A stretch of 64,000 bases of DNA from Sphingomonas faeni (GTDB lineage Bacteria; Pseudomonadota; Alphaproteobacteria; Sphingomonadales; Sphingomonadaceae), in contig NZ_JALPNF010000001.1 in assembly GCF_023195535.1 (NCBI RefSeq), positions 930,001 through 994,000 on the forward strand. The letters are read 5' to 3'. The position numbers and the translations under genes were made by a program. Each line of letters starts with the position of its first letter. The first letter of the stretch is position 1. Below the pieces are notes generated by a model that worked only from the letters and a program-made list of their open reading frames with translations, did not search any database and was not told the DNA's origin. Positions 41,749-50,852 of the stretch are shown here, one piece after another.

Positions 41749-42956
41749 CGATTTTCCCGTGCAGCGGCCATCATCAGCCGCCGATACAAAGGATCGTAGC
41801 GGCGAATGTTTGACGACCAGTTACGCTCTTCGCGAACAAATGCACGTCCCCGCGCCCGCCGCTCGTCCCAGCCCGATCGATCCGCGAACATCGCTGCCAA
41901 CGCCGTCGCGATCGCGGGCGGATCGTCCGGCGGAAACAGCGTCCCCGTCTCCCCGTCGCGGATCAGTTCGCGGTGTCCGCCGACGTCCGACGCCGCCACC
42001 AGCCGCCCCTGCGCCATCGCCTCGAGCGGCTTCAGCGGCGTGACCAGATCGGTCAGCCGCATCCGTTTGCGCGGGTAAGCGAGGATATCGACCAGCCCGT
42101 AATAACGCTCCACCTCCTGGTGCGGCACGCGCCCGACGAAGCGGATCGCGTCGGCCACCGGCGACGCCTCCGCCTGCGCGCGCAACGCCGCCTCCATCGG
42201 TCCGCCGCCGACCATCAACAGCCGCGCCTCGGGACGCAGCGCGACCAGCGCCGGCATCGCCGCGATCAGGTCGTCGAGCCCTTCGTAATCGTAGAAGCTG
42301 CCGATGAACCCGACGACATCCGCGCCATCGAGACCCAGTTCCGCCCCCAGCGCGTCGTCACGAGGCGGCGCGGTGCCGAACAGGTCGAGATCGACGCCAT
42401 TGGGCGACACCGTGATCTTGTCCGCCGCGATCCCCCGCGCGACCAGATCGCTGCGCAGGCCTTCGCAGATCACCGCCACGGCGTCCGCGCGCCTGACGGC
42501 CCAGGTCTCCAGCGCCCGCGTCGCACGGTAGCGCAGCGACGTCGCCGTCCCCGTGCCGTTGCCGACCGCCGCATCCTCCCAGAACGCGCGGATCTCGTAC
42601 ACCAATGGCAGCTTCCGCTTGCGTGCGACGATCAGCGCGGCAAGCGCATCGATCACCGGCGAATGCGCGTGGAGGATGTCGGGCTTGAAGGCATCGACCG
42701 CCGCCTCGATCCGCTTGGCGAACGCCGCGATCCCGACGACCTCGCCGACCGGACCCGACTGCACTTCGGCCGCCGTCCGGTAGAAGGTCAGGCCGTCGAC
42801 CGACTCCACGGAGGCAGGCGCGACGCCGTGACGCGGGCCGGTAACCGCCGCAACCGACCAGCCCAGCCCCTCCTGCGCCTTGAGGATCGCCCTTGTGCGG
42901 AACGTGTAGCCGCTTTGCAGTGGCAGGCCGTGATCGAGGATATGAAGAATACGCAT
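41745..42956 (-). CDS. Glycosyltransferase family 4, exosortase A-associated type
   Basis: 403 residues. The start MRILHILDHGLPLQSGYTFR is characteristic of the PEP-CTERM/XrtA system glycosyltransferase (TIGR04063-like). The GT-B C-terminal half has VVGFIGSFYDYEGLDDLIAA, then PLKPLEAMAQGRLVAASDVG (the E-x7-E region for the nucleotide sugar). It should add a sugar to a lipid-linked or exopolysaccharide chain in the cytoplasm. The next genes (on the other strand) encode a small membrane protein and an XrtA-type O-glycan ligase, which supports the assignment. Confidence 0.9.
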   Translation of the reverse strand: MRILHILDHGLPLQSGYTFRTRAILKAQEGLGWSVAAVTGPRHGVAPASVESVDGLTFYRTAAEVQSGPVGEVVGIAAFAKRIEAAVDAFKPDILHAHSPVIDALAALIVARKRKLPLVYEIRAFWEDAAVGNGTGTATSLRYRATRALETWAVRRADAVAVICEGLRSDLVARGIAADKITVSPNGVDLDLFGTAPPRDDALGAELGLDGADVVGFIGSFYDYEGLDDLIAAMPALVALRPEARLLMVGGGPMEAALRAQAEASPVADAIRFVGRVPHQEVERYYGLVDILAYPRKRMRLTDLVTPLKPLEAMAQGRLVAASDVGGHRELIRDGETGTLFPPDDPPAIATALAAMFADRSGWDERRARGRAFVREERNWSSNIRRYDPLYRRLMMAAARENR

Positions 42957-43051
42957 CGTGGACGCGGTCTGCCACAGATCGCTTAACGGCGCGTCAACCG
43001 ACTATGGCTACGCACGACACTCGCAAGCCCTCAGGGAAGGAGGCCGGACCC

Positions 43052-43204
43052 ATGATCGACAATCTCGCGCTCGGCCTCAGCCACGGGCTGATGATGCTCG
43101 CCGCGTTCCTGCTGCTCAAGCGCCCGGACCTCGACCGCGAGCCGAGCCCGCACGACACGCCCAAGCGCTCCTCTCCGACCGAGAAACCCCGCCCCGATGC
43201 GTGA
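43052..43204 (+). CDS. Small one-helix membrane protein in the XrtA glycan locus
   Basis: 50 residues. ATG 43052 has a very strong Shine-Dalgarno (aaggagg, spacing 9), which fixes this start over longer ones. One helix (LGLSHGLMMLAAFLLLKRPD), then a charged Pro-rich tail. It overlaps the next gene by eight bases, so the two are probably coupled. Not recognised; a partner subunit of the ligase is possible. Confidence 0.7.
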   Translation: MIDNLALGLSHGLMMLAAFLLLKRPDLDREPSPHDTPKRSSPTEKPRPDA

Positions 43205-44561
43205 TCTCGCGTTCATCGCCTTCCTGCTCGCGTTCTTCGCGATGGGCTTCAAGCGGCCGTTCCTGCTCGTGCTCGTCTATGTCTATATCGACATCGTCTC
43301 GCCTCAGCGGCTGACCTATCTCCTGCTCAACAGCGTGCCGATCTCGCTGATCGCGGTCGCACTGGCGGTCGGTGGCTGGATGGTCGCCGACGACAAGCGC
43401 GATACGCGGATCGGTGCGCGACAGGTGCTGATCGTGTTGCTGCTGCTCTATTGCTGGGGTACGACGATCGCCGCCGATTTCCCCGCCGAGGCCAAGGAGA
43501 AATGGGACTGGGTGTGGAAGGCGCTCGCCTTTGCCGCCTTCCTCCCATTGACGCTGCGAACGCGCGTCCGGATCGAGGCGCTGTTGCTGTTCATGATCCT
43601 CGCGGCGTCGTCGATCATCGTCGTCGGCGGCATCAAGACGATCGCGAGCGGCGGCGGCGGCTACGGTCAGCTAAACCTGATGGTCGACAATAATAGCGGG
43701 CTTTACGAGGGCAGCACGATCAGCGCGGTGGCGATCGCGATCGTTCCGATCATCATCTGGTTCATGCACCACGGCACGATCTTCAAGCCCGACTGGCGCG
43801 TGAAAAGCTACTGCCTCGCGCTGGTGTTTGCGTGCCTGCTTATCCCGGTCGGCACCTCGACGCGCACCGGGTTGCTCTGCATCGGCTTGCTCGCGCTGCT
43901 GTCGATCCGCAACGTGAAGCGCAAGGTCGCGTATCTGGCGATGCTCAGCGGGCTGGGGGTGGCGGCGATCCCGTTCCTGCCGTCGACCTTCACCAGCCGG
44001 ATGAACACCATCAAGACCTATGACGCCGACGAATCCGCCTCGACGCGGCTCGCGGTATGGAAATGGACGATCGAATACGCGAAGACGCATCCGTTCGGCG
44101 GCGGCTTCAACGCGTATCTAGGCAACCGCATCCGCTACGATCTGAAGACCGCCCCCGGCACGACCGGACCCGCCTCCGCCGCCCCGGCAACGCCCAAGGT
44201 CGAGGTCGACAAGGCCCGCGCCTATCACAGCGCATATTTCGAGATGCTCGGCGAACAGGGCTATCCGGGGCTCGCGCTATGGCTCGCGATCAACCTGATC
44301 GGCATCATCCGGATGGAGGTCATCCGCCGCCGCTACCGCGATCCGGACGGCGAGTTCGCCTGGGCCGGACCGCTCGCCGCGGCACTCCAGAGCGGTCACA
44401 TCGTCTACCTGCTCGGCGCGGCGTTCATCGCGATCGCGTTCCAGCCGTTCATCTACATGCTGATCGGCGCCCAGATCGGGCTCGACACGTATTTGTCGCG
44501 CAAGCGGAGCGAACAGTCGTTCCGGCCGATGCGCCGCAGTGCCGCGCCATCTCCGGCGTGA
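43197..44561 (+). CDS. Putative O-glycosylation/O-antigen ligase, exosortase A-associated
   Basis: 454 residues, about 12 helices. The beginning MRDLAFIAFLLAFFAMGFKR and VYVYIDIVSPQRLTY are typical of the XrtA-linked O-ligase (TIGR03097-like, Wzy_C family). The long periplasmic loop holds RLAVWKWTIEYAKTHPFGGG and AYHSAYFEMLGEQGYPGLAL, the usual Arg and His sites of Wzy/WaaL ligases. It polymerises or attaches a glycan on the periplasmic face. No exosortase gene itself is in the window. Confidence 0.9.
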   Translation: MRDLAFIAFLLAFFAMGFKRPFLLVLVYVYIDIVSPQRLTYLLLNSVPISLIAVALAVGGWMVADDKRDTRIGARQVLIVLLLLYCWGTTIAADFPAEAKEKWDWVWKALAFAAFLPLTLRTRVRIEALLLFMILAASSIIVVGGIKTIASGGGGYGQLNLMVDNNSGLYEGSTISAVAIAIVPIIIWFMHHGTIFKPDWRVKSYCLALVFACLLIPVGTSTRTGLLCIGLLALLSIRNVKRKVAYLAMLSGLGVAAIPFLPSTFTSRMNTIKTYDADESASTRLAVWKWTIEYAKTHPFGGGFNAYLGNRIRYDLKTAPGTTGPASAAPATPKVEVDKARAYHSAYFEMLGEQGYPGLALWLAINLIGIIRMEVIRRRYRDPDGEFAWAGPLAAALQSGHIVYLLGAAFIAIAFQPFIYMLIGAQIGLDTYLSRKRSEQSFRPMRRSAAPSPA

Positions 44562-45622
44562 CGGATCGCGCTCCGGTCCACGAACTCCGCGCACTGACCG
44601 GCGTGCGCGGGATCGCGGCGTGGTTCGTCGTGTTCTACCACATCCGCCTGTCGATCGCGGGTTTGCCGATCGGTCTGCGCGACGTCTTCACCAAGGGCTA
44701 TCTCGCGGTCGATTTCTTCTTCCTGCTGTCCGGGTTCGTGATCTGGCTGACATGGTCCGGCCGTATCCGTACCGGCGGCATGACGAGCATCCCCCGCTTC
44801 CTGCAAAAACGCATCGCCCGAATCTGGCCGCTGCATCTGGTGACACTCGGCGGTGCGGTCGCCTTGGCACTCATGTTGCGCGCAACCGGCCGCAGCGATG
44901 CGCAATTCGTGTTCCCCGAACTGCCGCTGCACGTCCTGCTACTGCAGAACTGGGGCTTCACGCATCTTCTCGCCTGGAACGACCCCGCCTGGTCGATCAG
45001 CGCGGAGCTGGGGGCGTATCTGCTGTTTCCGGTGCTGGTGATAGCGGTCGACTGGCGACGTCTGCCAAGCCTCGCGCTGCTGTCGATCGCGGCTGTGCTG
45101 CTGATCGGCCTGCATCTGGCGATGCGCGCCCCCACGCTGGGCACCGACATTCCGCGCTACGGCCTGCTGCGCTGTCTGGTCGAGTTCACCACCGGCAGTA
45201 TCGTCTGCGCATTATGGCTGCGCTGGCGAGACCTGACTTGGGGGCCGGTATGGGCAGGACTAGCAGCCGTACCGCTCGCCGCAGCTTGGGTTGCGGGCGC
45301 ACCGGAGACGCTTGTCGTTCCGGCGGTATTCGCCGCAACTCTCCTGCTGCTCGCGCTTACTGCCGGCAAGCGTGGCAATCCATTCGAATTACGATGGACG
45401 CATTACCTCGGCGAGATCAGCTACGCGACCTATCTCAGCCACTTCATCCTGTGGAAAGCGTTCAAGCTCGCCTTCGTCAACGACGCGACCGCCGTGTCGC
45501 CCGCCAAGATCGCGCTGTACCTCGCGATGGTCCTGCTGGCCTCGATAGCGCTCTATCACCTGATAGAACGCCCCGCCCAACGCTGGCTCAACGGGCTCCC
45601 CTCCCGCCCGCGGGAGGGATAG
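44558..45622 (+). CDS. Membrane acyltransferase, family 3 (OafA-type)
   Basis: 354 residues. GTG 44558 overlaps the ligase stop (GTGA). About ten helices. The core marks are ELRALTGVRGIAAWFVVFYH (catalytic Arg/His region), GYLAVDFFFLLSGFVI, FLQKRIARIWPLHLVTL and SISAELGAYLLFPV, ending with LYHLIERPAQRWL. It O-acetylates or acylates sugars in the membrane, here likely those built by the neighbouring ligase. Its last eight codons lie in a repeat element. Confidence 0.92.
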   Translation: MTDRAPVHELRALTGVRGIAAWFVVFYHIRLSIAGLPIGLRDVFTKGYLAVDFFFLLSGFVIWLTWSGRIRTGGMTSIPRFLQKRIARIWPLHLVTLGGAVALALMLRATGRSDAQFVFPELPLHVLLLQNWGFTHLLAWNDPAWSISAELGAYLLFPVLVIAVDWRRLPSLALLSIAAVLLIGLHLAMRAPTLGTDIPRYGLLRCLVEFTTGSIVCALWLRWRDLTWGPVWAGLAAVPLAAAWVAGAPETLVVPAVFAATLLLLALTAGKRGNPFELRWTHYLGEISYATYLSHFILWKAFKLAFVNDATAVSPAKIALYLAMVLLASIALYHLIERPAQRWLNGLPSRPREG

Positions 45623-45692
45623 GGGGAGGGGCGGCCGTAAAGGTCAGCGCCCGTTCCCCTCCCCTAACCCCTCCCGCAAGCGGAAGGGGAAC
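45598..45692. repeat. Inverted-repeat element, related to family 6
   Basis: The arms ccctcccgcccgcgggaggg and cccctcccgcaagcggaagg, with blocks ggggaggggcgg / cccctccccta. It lies between convergent genes and encodes the C-terminus of the acyltransferase. Confidence 0.65.
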
Positions 45693-45695
45693 AGC

Positions 45696-46259
45696 TCAGT
45701 CGACCGGCTCGTCGGCCAGCTCTTCCTCCAGCGCCGCGATGATCGCCTTGTTGAACGCGGGGATATCGTCCGGCTTGCGGCTGGTGATCAAATTGCCGTC
45801 GACCACGACCTCCTCGTCCACCACATCCGCGCCCGCATTCTCCAGGTCCGTCCGGATCGACGGGAAGCTCGTCACGCGACGACCGTCGATCACGTCCGCC
45901 TCGGCCAGCAGCCACGGCGCATGGCAGATCGCGGCGATGATCTTGCCGTCCTCCATGAACTCGGTGATGATCTCGATCGCGCGCTCCTGCTGGCGCATCG
46001 TGTCCGGGTTGGCGACGCCGCCCGGCAGCACCAGCGCGTCGTAATCGTCGGTATCGACCTCGTCGAGCGTCAGGTCGGGCGTCGCGGTCTCGGCCTTGTT
46101 GATGTCGCCCTTCATGCCCTGAATCGGGTCCATCTTGATCGAGGCAAGCTGCACCTTCGCGCCCGCGGCCTCCAGCGCCTTCCGCGGTTCGAACAGTTCG
46201 ACGGTCTCGAAACCGTCGGCGGCGAGCATCAATACGCGAGCTTGGGAAAGATCGGCCAT
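45696..46259 (-). CDS. Type 1 glutamine amidotransferase-like, DJ-1/PfpI family
   Basis: 187 residues. The nucleophile elbow is IIAAICHAPWLLAEAD (Cys-His), with the early Glu in DGFETVELFEPRKALE and the substrate loop ALVLPGGVANPDTMR. This is the YhbO/PfpI-like branch, linked to protein deglycase or stress protection, with the actual activity debated. Cytosolic. Divergent from the topoisomerase gene. Confidence 0.93.
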   Translation of the reverse strand: MADLSQARVLMLAADGFETVELFEPRKALEAAGAKVQLASIKMDPIQGMKGDINKAETATPDLTLDEVDTDDYDALVLPGGVANPDTMRQQERAIEIITEFMEDGKIIAAICHAPWLLAEADVIDGRRVTSFPSIRTDLENAGADVVDEEVVVDGNLITSRKPDDIPAFNKAIIAALEEELADEPVD

Positions 46260-46322
46260 GTCATGTCTCCAGTGAAATTCCGTGCCCCCTCAACCCCGCG
46301 TCGCGCGGGTCGTTCCGGAACG

Positions 46323-47372
46323 ATGCGTCCTCCCGAACATTTGCAGACGGGAAGGACCCCCGCATTGCCCATCAAGATCGTGTATTCCGACGACTCCAAG
46401 CCCGGCATCATCCGCAAGAAGATGCGGAACGGCTGGGGCTATTGGGATGCCAAGGGCGAGCGCATCACCGACCGCGACGAGATCGACCGGCTGAACGCGA
46501 TCGCCCTGCCCCCCGCCTATCGCGACGCGTGGTTCTGCCCCAAGCCGAACGGCCACATCCAGGCGGTCGGCTGGGATGAAAAGGGGCGCAAACAATACCG
46601 CTATCACCCCGGCTTCCGCGAAGCACAGGAAGCCGCCAAATACGAGCGCTGCGCCGATTTCGGCCACGCCCTCCCCAAGATTCGCAAGGCGGTCGAGGCC
46701 GACCTCCGCAAACGCTCGCTGACCCGCGAACGCGCGGTCGCCGCGGTCATCCGCCTGCTCGACGGCGGGCATATCCGCATCGGCAACGAAGCCTATGCCG
46801 AGGCGAACGAGAGCTTCGGCGCCACCACGCTGCGCAAGCGCCACGGTGAGGTGAAGGGCGCGACGCTGAAACTCCAGTACAAGGGCAAGTCCGGCAAGAT
46901 GCGGACGCTCAAGATCACCGACCGGTCGCTCAGCAGCTTCGTCAGGAAATGCCAGGACCTCGACGAACAGCATCTGTTCGCTTGGCTCGACGACGCGGGC
47001 GTCGCACACCCGGTCACCTCGACCGACGTCAACTGCTACATCCGCGACGTCACCGGCACCGACTTCACCGCCAAGAACTTCCGCACCTGGGCCGCCAGCG
47101 TCGCCGCGTTCGAGGCGCTAGCCTCGGCCGAACGCGACCTCAGCCTGAAGGCGATGCTCGAACCGGTCGTCGCCCGCCTCGGCAACACCCACGCGATCGC
47201 GCGGAAAAGCTACGTCCACCCGTCGCTGATCGCCCTCGTGAAGACCGGCCAGTCGACCTTCCGCAAGGCCCTCCGCCTTCCCCGCGCCAAGCGCTACATG
47301 AGCCGCGAGGAATGTGGCCTGATCACCTTCCTCGAAGCCGGCACGCCCGCAACCATCGCCAAAGCGGCCTGA
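46323..47372 (+). CDS. DNA topoisomerase IB (eukaryote/pox-like)
   Basis: 349 residues from ATG 46323; the long upstream frame is antisense to the PfpI gene. N-terminal domain IVYSDDSKPGIIRKKMRNGW, then the catalytic domain with GGHIRIGNEAYAEANESFGA (Arg), KLQYKGKSGKMRTL (Lys), KNFRTWAASVAAFEAL (Arg of the second motif) and NTHAIARKSYVHPSLIAL (Tyr nucleophile). It relaxes supercoils through a 3'-phosphotyrosyl intermediate. Only scattered bacterial groups, including sphingomonads, have it. The mscS-like gene follows 11 bases later. Confidence 0.93.
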   Translation: MRPPEHLQTGRTPALPIKIVYSDDSKPGIIRKKMRNGWGYWDAKGERITDRDEIDRLNAIALPPAYRDAWFCPKPNGHIQAVGWDEKGRKQYRYHPGFREAQEAAKYERCADFGHALPKIRKAVEADLRKRSLTRERAVAAVIRLLDGGHIRIGNEAYAEANESFGATTLRKRHGEVKGATLKLQYKGKSGKMRTLKITDRSLSSFVRKCQDLDEQHLFAWLDDAGVAHPVTSTDVNCYIRDVTGTDFTAKNFRTWAASVAAFEALASAERDLSLKAMLEPVVARLGNTHAIARKSYVHPSLIALVKTGQSTFRKALRLPRAKRYMSREECGLITFLEAGTPATIAKAA

Positions 47373-47383
47373 CGAGTATTTCC

Positions 47384-48547
47384 ATGTCCAATTCCACTGC
47401 CGCCAAGCAACCGATCTTCGACGCGAGCGACGTCGGCGATCACGCCCAGGGCTTCGTCACCGCCAGCATCGCCTGGGTCCAGGCGTACTGGCTCCAGATC
47501 CTGATCGCATTCGGGATCGGCGCGGTCATCGTCCTCGTCCTCCACACCGCACGCCGCTTCGGCAGCAAGCTCTGCGAACGCCCGCGCGCGCTCAACGGCT
47601 GGGGCATCGTCGTCGGCAAGGCGATCGCACGGACCGGCAATTTCTTCATCGTCATGCTCGCCGCGAAGCTGGTCTCCGGCTATTCCGCCGCCCCCGGCGA
47701 GGTGTCGAAGACGATCGACTTCCTCTTCACCGTCGCCGCCGTCATGCAGGCCGCCGTCTGGGTCCGCGAGATCATCCTCGGCGCGATCGAACACCGCACG
47801 CAGTCCGAGCATTATTCGGGCGAAGCGCTGCTCTCGGCGATGGGCCTGATCCGCCTGCTCGTCACGTTCGTGGTCTTCGCGGTCGCGCTGGTGGTGGTGC
47901 TCGACAATCTCGGCGTCAACGTCACCGGCCTGGTGGCTGGTCTCGGCGTCGGCGGCATCGCGATCGGCCTCGCAGCGCAGGGCATCTTCGCCGACCTGTT
48001 CGCCGCGCTCGCGATCATCTTCGATCGCCCGTTCCGCCGCGGCGACTCGATCAGCTACGATACGGCCTCGGGCAGCGTCGAGGCGATCGGCCTCAAGTCT
48101 ACGCGCATCCGCGGGATCGATGGCGAGGAGCGCGTGATCTCGAACAAGAACCTCCTCAACAAGGAGATCCTCAACAACACGCAACGCAACCACCGCCGCG
48201 CGAAGTTCCTCATCGGCGTCACCTATTCGACGCCCCCCGAAGTCTGTTCGCGTATCCCCGCGATGCTGAAGGAGATCGTCGAAGCCAACGACAAGATCTT
48301 CGCCCGCGCCGGCTTCACCGGCTTCGGCGCATCGAGCCTTGATTTCGAGGTCCAGTTCGACAGCAAGGGTCCGGATTATGCGAGCTTCTACGACGGCCGC
48401 ACCGCGGTCGGCATCGCGATCCTGAAGCGCTTCAACGACGAAAAAATCGAGATCGCCTTCCCGACCCAGGTCAACATGATGGCGGCGCCGGATGGCTCGG
48501 TGGTCATGCCGTATCCCGAAGGTGGGCCGGCGCGCGCTGAAGTTTAG
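47384..48547 (+). CDS. Mechanosensitive ion channel, MscS family
   Basis: 387 residues from ATG 47384; the frame opens further up inside the topoisomerase gene. Four or five helices. The pore-lining helix is seen as VTGLVAGLGVGGIAIGLAAQ with the Gly/Ala packing typical of MscS TM3, followed by IFADLFAALAIIFDRPFRRG. The C-terminal vestibule domain has VISNKNLLNKEILNN. It releases ions when membrane tension rises. Cotranscription with the topoisomerase is likely from the spacing. Confidence 0.94.
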   Translation: MSNSTAAKQPIFDASDVGDHAQGFVTASIAWVQAYWLQILIAFGIGAVIVLVLHTARRFGSKLCERPRALNGWGIVVGKAIARTGNFFIVMLAAKLVSGYSAAPGEVSKTIDFLFTVAAVMQAAVWVREIILGAIEHRTQSEHYSGEALLSAMGLIRLLVTFVVFAVALVVVLDNLGVNVTGLVAGLGVGGIAIGLAAQGIFADLFAALAIIFDRPFRRGDSISYDTASGSVEAIGLKSTRIRGIDGEERVISNKNLLNKEILNNTQRNHRRAKFLIGVTYSTPPEVCSRIPAMLKEIVEANDKIFARAGFTGFGASSLDFEVQFDSKGPDYASFYDGRTAVGIAILKRFNDEKIEIAFPTQVNMMAAPDGSVVMPYPEGGPARAEV

Positions 48548-48677
48548 AATATCGGGTTCGCACCTGCGTCTTAGCAGATACGGGTTTTTCCACTTTTAGG
48601 TTGGTCGAGGCTTGCAGGAGCCTTGCTGACGCGTTTAGAGACGCACTAGCGTTCAGCGCCAACCAGAGAGGAACCCC

Positions 48678-49136
48678 GTGGCAACGATCACCACCGCCCA
48701 GATGCAGGCCCGTATCGGCACGGAAACCGTCTCCGACTGGGTCGAGGTGACGCAGGCCATGATCGACAAGTTCGCCGACGCGACGGGCGACCACCAGTTC
48801 ATCCATATCGATCCTGCACGTGCGGCGCAGACCCCGTTCGGCGGCACGATCGCGCACGGCTTCCTGACGCTGTCGCTGATGCCGCTATTGTCGTCGAAGG
48901 TGCCCGATGCGCCGACCATCGAGGGTGCCAAGATGGGCGTCAATTACGGCGGCAACTCGGTCCGCTTCCTGACCCCCGTCCGCTCCGGCTCGAAGGTCCG
49001 CGGCCGGTTCAAGCTACTCTCGTTCGACGAAAAGCGCCCCGGCCAGTGGCAGCAGACCAACGCCTTCTCCGTCGAGATCGAAGGCCAGGAAAAGCCCGCG
49101 CTGATCGCCGAATGGATCAGCCAGGTCTTCGTTTAA
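48678..49136 (+). CDS. MaoC-like (R)-specific enoyl-CoA hydratase
   Basis: 152 residues, GTG start with agagga upstream. The hot-dog fold has the hydratase 2 motif [20 protein letters not shown] (catalytic Asp and His) and [17 protein letters not shown]. It hydrates trans-2-enoyl-CoA to the (R)-3-hydroxyacyl-CoA. A thiolase follows, and PHA depolymerase lies 3 kb on, so it may work in fatty-acid or PHA metabolism. Confidence 0.92.
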   Translation: MATITTAQMQARIGTETVSDWVEVTQAMIDKFADATGDHQFIHIDPARAAQTPFGGTIAHGFLTLSLMPLLSSKVPDAPTIEGAKMGVNYGGNSVRFLTPVRSGSKVRGRFKLLSFDEKRPGQWQQTNAFSVEIEGQEKPALIAEWISQVFV

Positions 49137-49166
49137 TCACCAGCAACCAGACCCCATCAACCAAAG

Positions 49167-49253
49167 TCGTCATACCAGCGCACGCTGGTATCTCCCCGTT
49201 GGAGCCACGTCGCTCACCAACTGGAAGACCCCAGCTTTCGCTGGGGTGACGGG
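49167..49253. repeat. Inverted-repeat element, family 3, copy 1
   Basis: The arms gtcataccagcgcacgctgg and ccccagctttcgctggggtg are inverse. The left arm has base changes, so it is a decayed copy. It lies between maoC-like and thiolase genes. Other copies: 51392-51477 and 58091-58174. Confidence 0.8.
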
Positions 49254-49275
49254 CAAATCCCTTAGGAGCCACCTC

Positions 49276-50454
49276 ATGCGTTCAGCCGTCATCGTTTCCA
49301 CCGCCCGCACGCCCATCGGCCGCGCCTATCGCGGCGGCTTCAACAACACCCCCGCCCCCACTTTGGCGGCGCATTCGATCAAGGCCGCGGTCGAGCGTGC
49401 CGGCATCGACGGCGCCGAAGTCGACGACGTCGTCTTCGGCTGCGCGCTCCAGCAGGGTCACCAGGCCGGCAACATCGCCCGCACCTCGCTGCTCCGCGCC
49501 GGGCTGCCGGTGACCGTCTCGGGCATGTCGGTCGACCGCCAGTGCGCGTCGGGCCTGATGGCGATCGCCACCGCCGCCAAGCAGATCATCACCGACAACA
49601 TGGAAATCACGATCGGCGGCGGCGTCGAGAGTATCAGCCTCGTCCAGACCCCGCAGATGCGCGTCGCGCCCGATCCCCAGCTGATCGCGATGCACAAGGA
49701 CGTCTACATGCCGATGCTGCAGACCGCCGAAGTCGTCGCCAAGCGCTACGGCATCAGCCGCGACGCGATGGACGCCTACGCGCTCCAGTCGCAGCAGCGC
49801 ACCGCCGCCGCGCAGGCCGCCGGCTATTTCGACGCGGAGATCATCCCCGTCGACGCCAACATGGCCATCGTCGACAAGGCGACCAAGGAAGTCACGTACA
49901 AGGACGTGACGATCACCAAGGACGAGGGCAACCGCGCCGACACCACACTGGAGGGTCTCCAGTCGCTCAAAGCCGTAATGGGCCCCGACTTCACGATCAC
50001 CGCGGGCAACGCGTCGCAGCTGTCGGACGGCTCGTCGTCGTCGGTGCTGATGGAAGAAAAGATCGCCTCCCAGCGCGGTCTCCAGCCGCTCGGTCGCTAT
50101 GTCGGCATGGCGGTCGGCGGCACCGAGCCCGACGAGATGGGCATCGGCCCGGTCGTGGCGATCCCCAAGCTGCTGAAGCGCTTCGGCCTGAAGATGGACG
50201 ATGTCGGCCTGTGGGAACTGAACGAGGCGTTCGCGGTGCAGGTACTCTACTGCCGCGACCATCTCGGCATCCCCGACGAGCTGCTCAACGTCAGCGGCGG
50301 CGCGATCTCGATCGGCCACCCCTACGGCATGACCGGCGCGCGCGCGACCGGCCACGCGCTGATCGAAGGCAAGCGTCGCGGCGCGAAGTATGTCGTCGTC
50401 ACGATGTGCGTCGGCGGCGGCATGGGCGCAGCCGGGTTGTTCGAAGTACTGTGA
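49276..50454 (+). CDS. Thiolase (acetyl-CoA C-acyltransferase)
   Basis: 392 residues from ATG 49276 with taggag upstream. Catalytic sites: [16 protein letters not shown] (nucleophile Cys), [20 protein letters not shown] (His), and [18 protein letters not shown] (second Cys). The N-terminus [19 protein letters not shown] is standard. It cleaves 3-ketoacyl-CoA in beta-oxidation or makes acetoacetyl-CoA; the more FadA-like form is favoured by length. With the MaoC-like gene it forms a probable operon. Confidence 0.95.
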   Translation: MRSAVIVSTARTPIGRAYRGGFNNTPAPTLAAHSIKAAVERAGIDGAEVDDVVFGCALQQGHQAGNIARTSLLRAGLPVTVSGMSVDRQCASGLMAIATAAKQIITDNMEITIGGGVESISLVQTPQMRVAPDPQLIAMHKDVYMPMLQTAEVVAKRYGISRDAMDAYALQSQQRTAAAQAAGYFDAEIIPVDANMAIVDKATKEVTYKDVTITKDEGNRADTTLEGLQSLKAVMGPDFTITAGNASQLSDGSSSSVLMEEKIASQRGLQPLGRYVGMAVGGTEPDEMGIGPVVAIPKLLKRFGLKMDDVGLWELNEAFAVQVLYCRDHLGIPDELLNVSGGAISIGHPYGMTGARATGHALIEGKRRGAKYVVVTMCVGGGMGAAGLFEVL

Positions 50455-50460
50455 ACTTGA

Positions 50461-50484
50461 AAGATATCCGCTGAAGGGATATTT
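50461..50484 (+). terminator. Possible terminator after thiolase
   Basis: Stem gatatcc / ggatatt with loop gctgaag, then tagtcttt. The stem is short and AT-rich, and the T-run is weak. Confidence 0.4.
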
Positions 50485-50594
50485 AGTCTTTGGCGAAGGA
50501 CATTCTCGCCTTTCTGTGTGAGCCCCGGTCGTGCTAGCGGCTGGGGCTCAATACGTTTGGGACCCGACTGCTAGATCGAGCCCCACCCGTGTGC

Positions 50595-50687
50595 TTATCC
50601 TCTACGTGCCACTTCGATGATCTTCACGACCAAGGTCGCGAAGGCAAAGAGCACGCCTAGTATCAGACACAGATCGACAAGAGACAT
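50595..50687 (-). CDS. 30-residue membrane miniprotein
   Basis: Read from ATG 50687, which has aaagga six bases upstream. The sequence is one strong helix (LVDLCLILGVLFAFATLVVK) with a short charged end (IIEVARRG), like known small regulatory or structural membrane peptides. The frame continues upstream to 50813, but that part has no start signal. Not recognised. It lies alone in a 400-bp gap between thiolase and a stress protein. Confidence 0.55.
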   Translation of the reverse strand: MSLVDLCLILGVLFAFATLVVKIIEVARRG

Positions 50688-50852
50688 TCTCGATCCTTTC
50701 GTGTTCGGCAGCAGAACTGCTGCCGTCGTCACCTTGGCGCTTCGCACGCGCTTTCTCCAAGCGGCATCACGTGTGTCGACTCGACCGCTCCGCGCAACCA
50801 ACCTCCGCCCCACCCGTTCTCACAGGCAATCCAAGCCACTAGGAGAATGACG

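Noticed and set aside
39769..41799. 676-codon open frame on the plus strand
   Set aside because: It runs antisense through the MFS gene, a repeat and the 40870 gene, and is low-complexity Arg-rich sequence.
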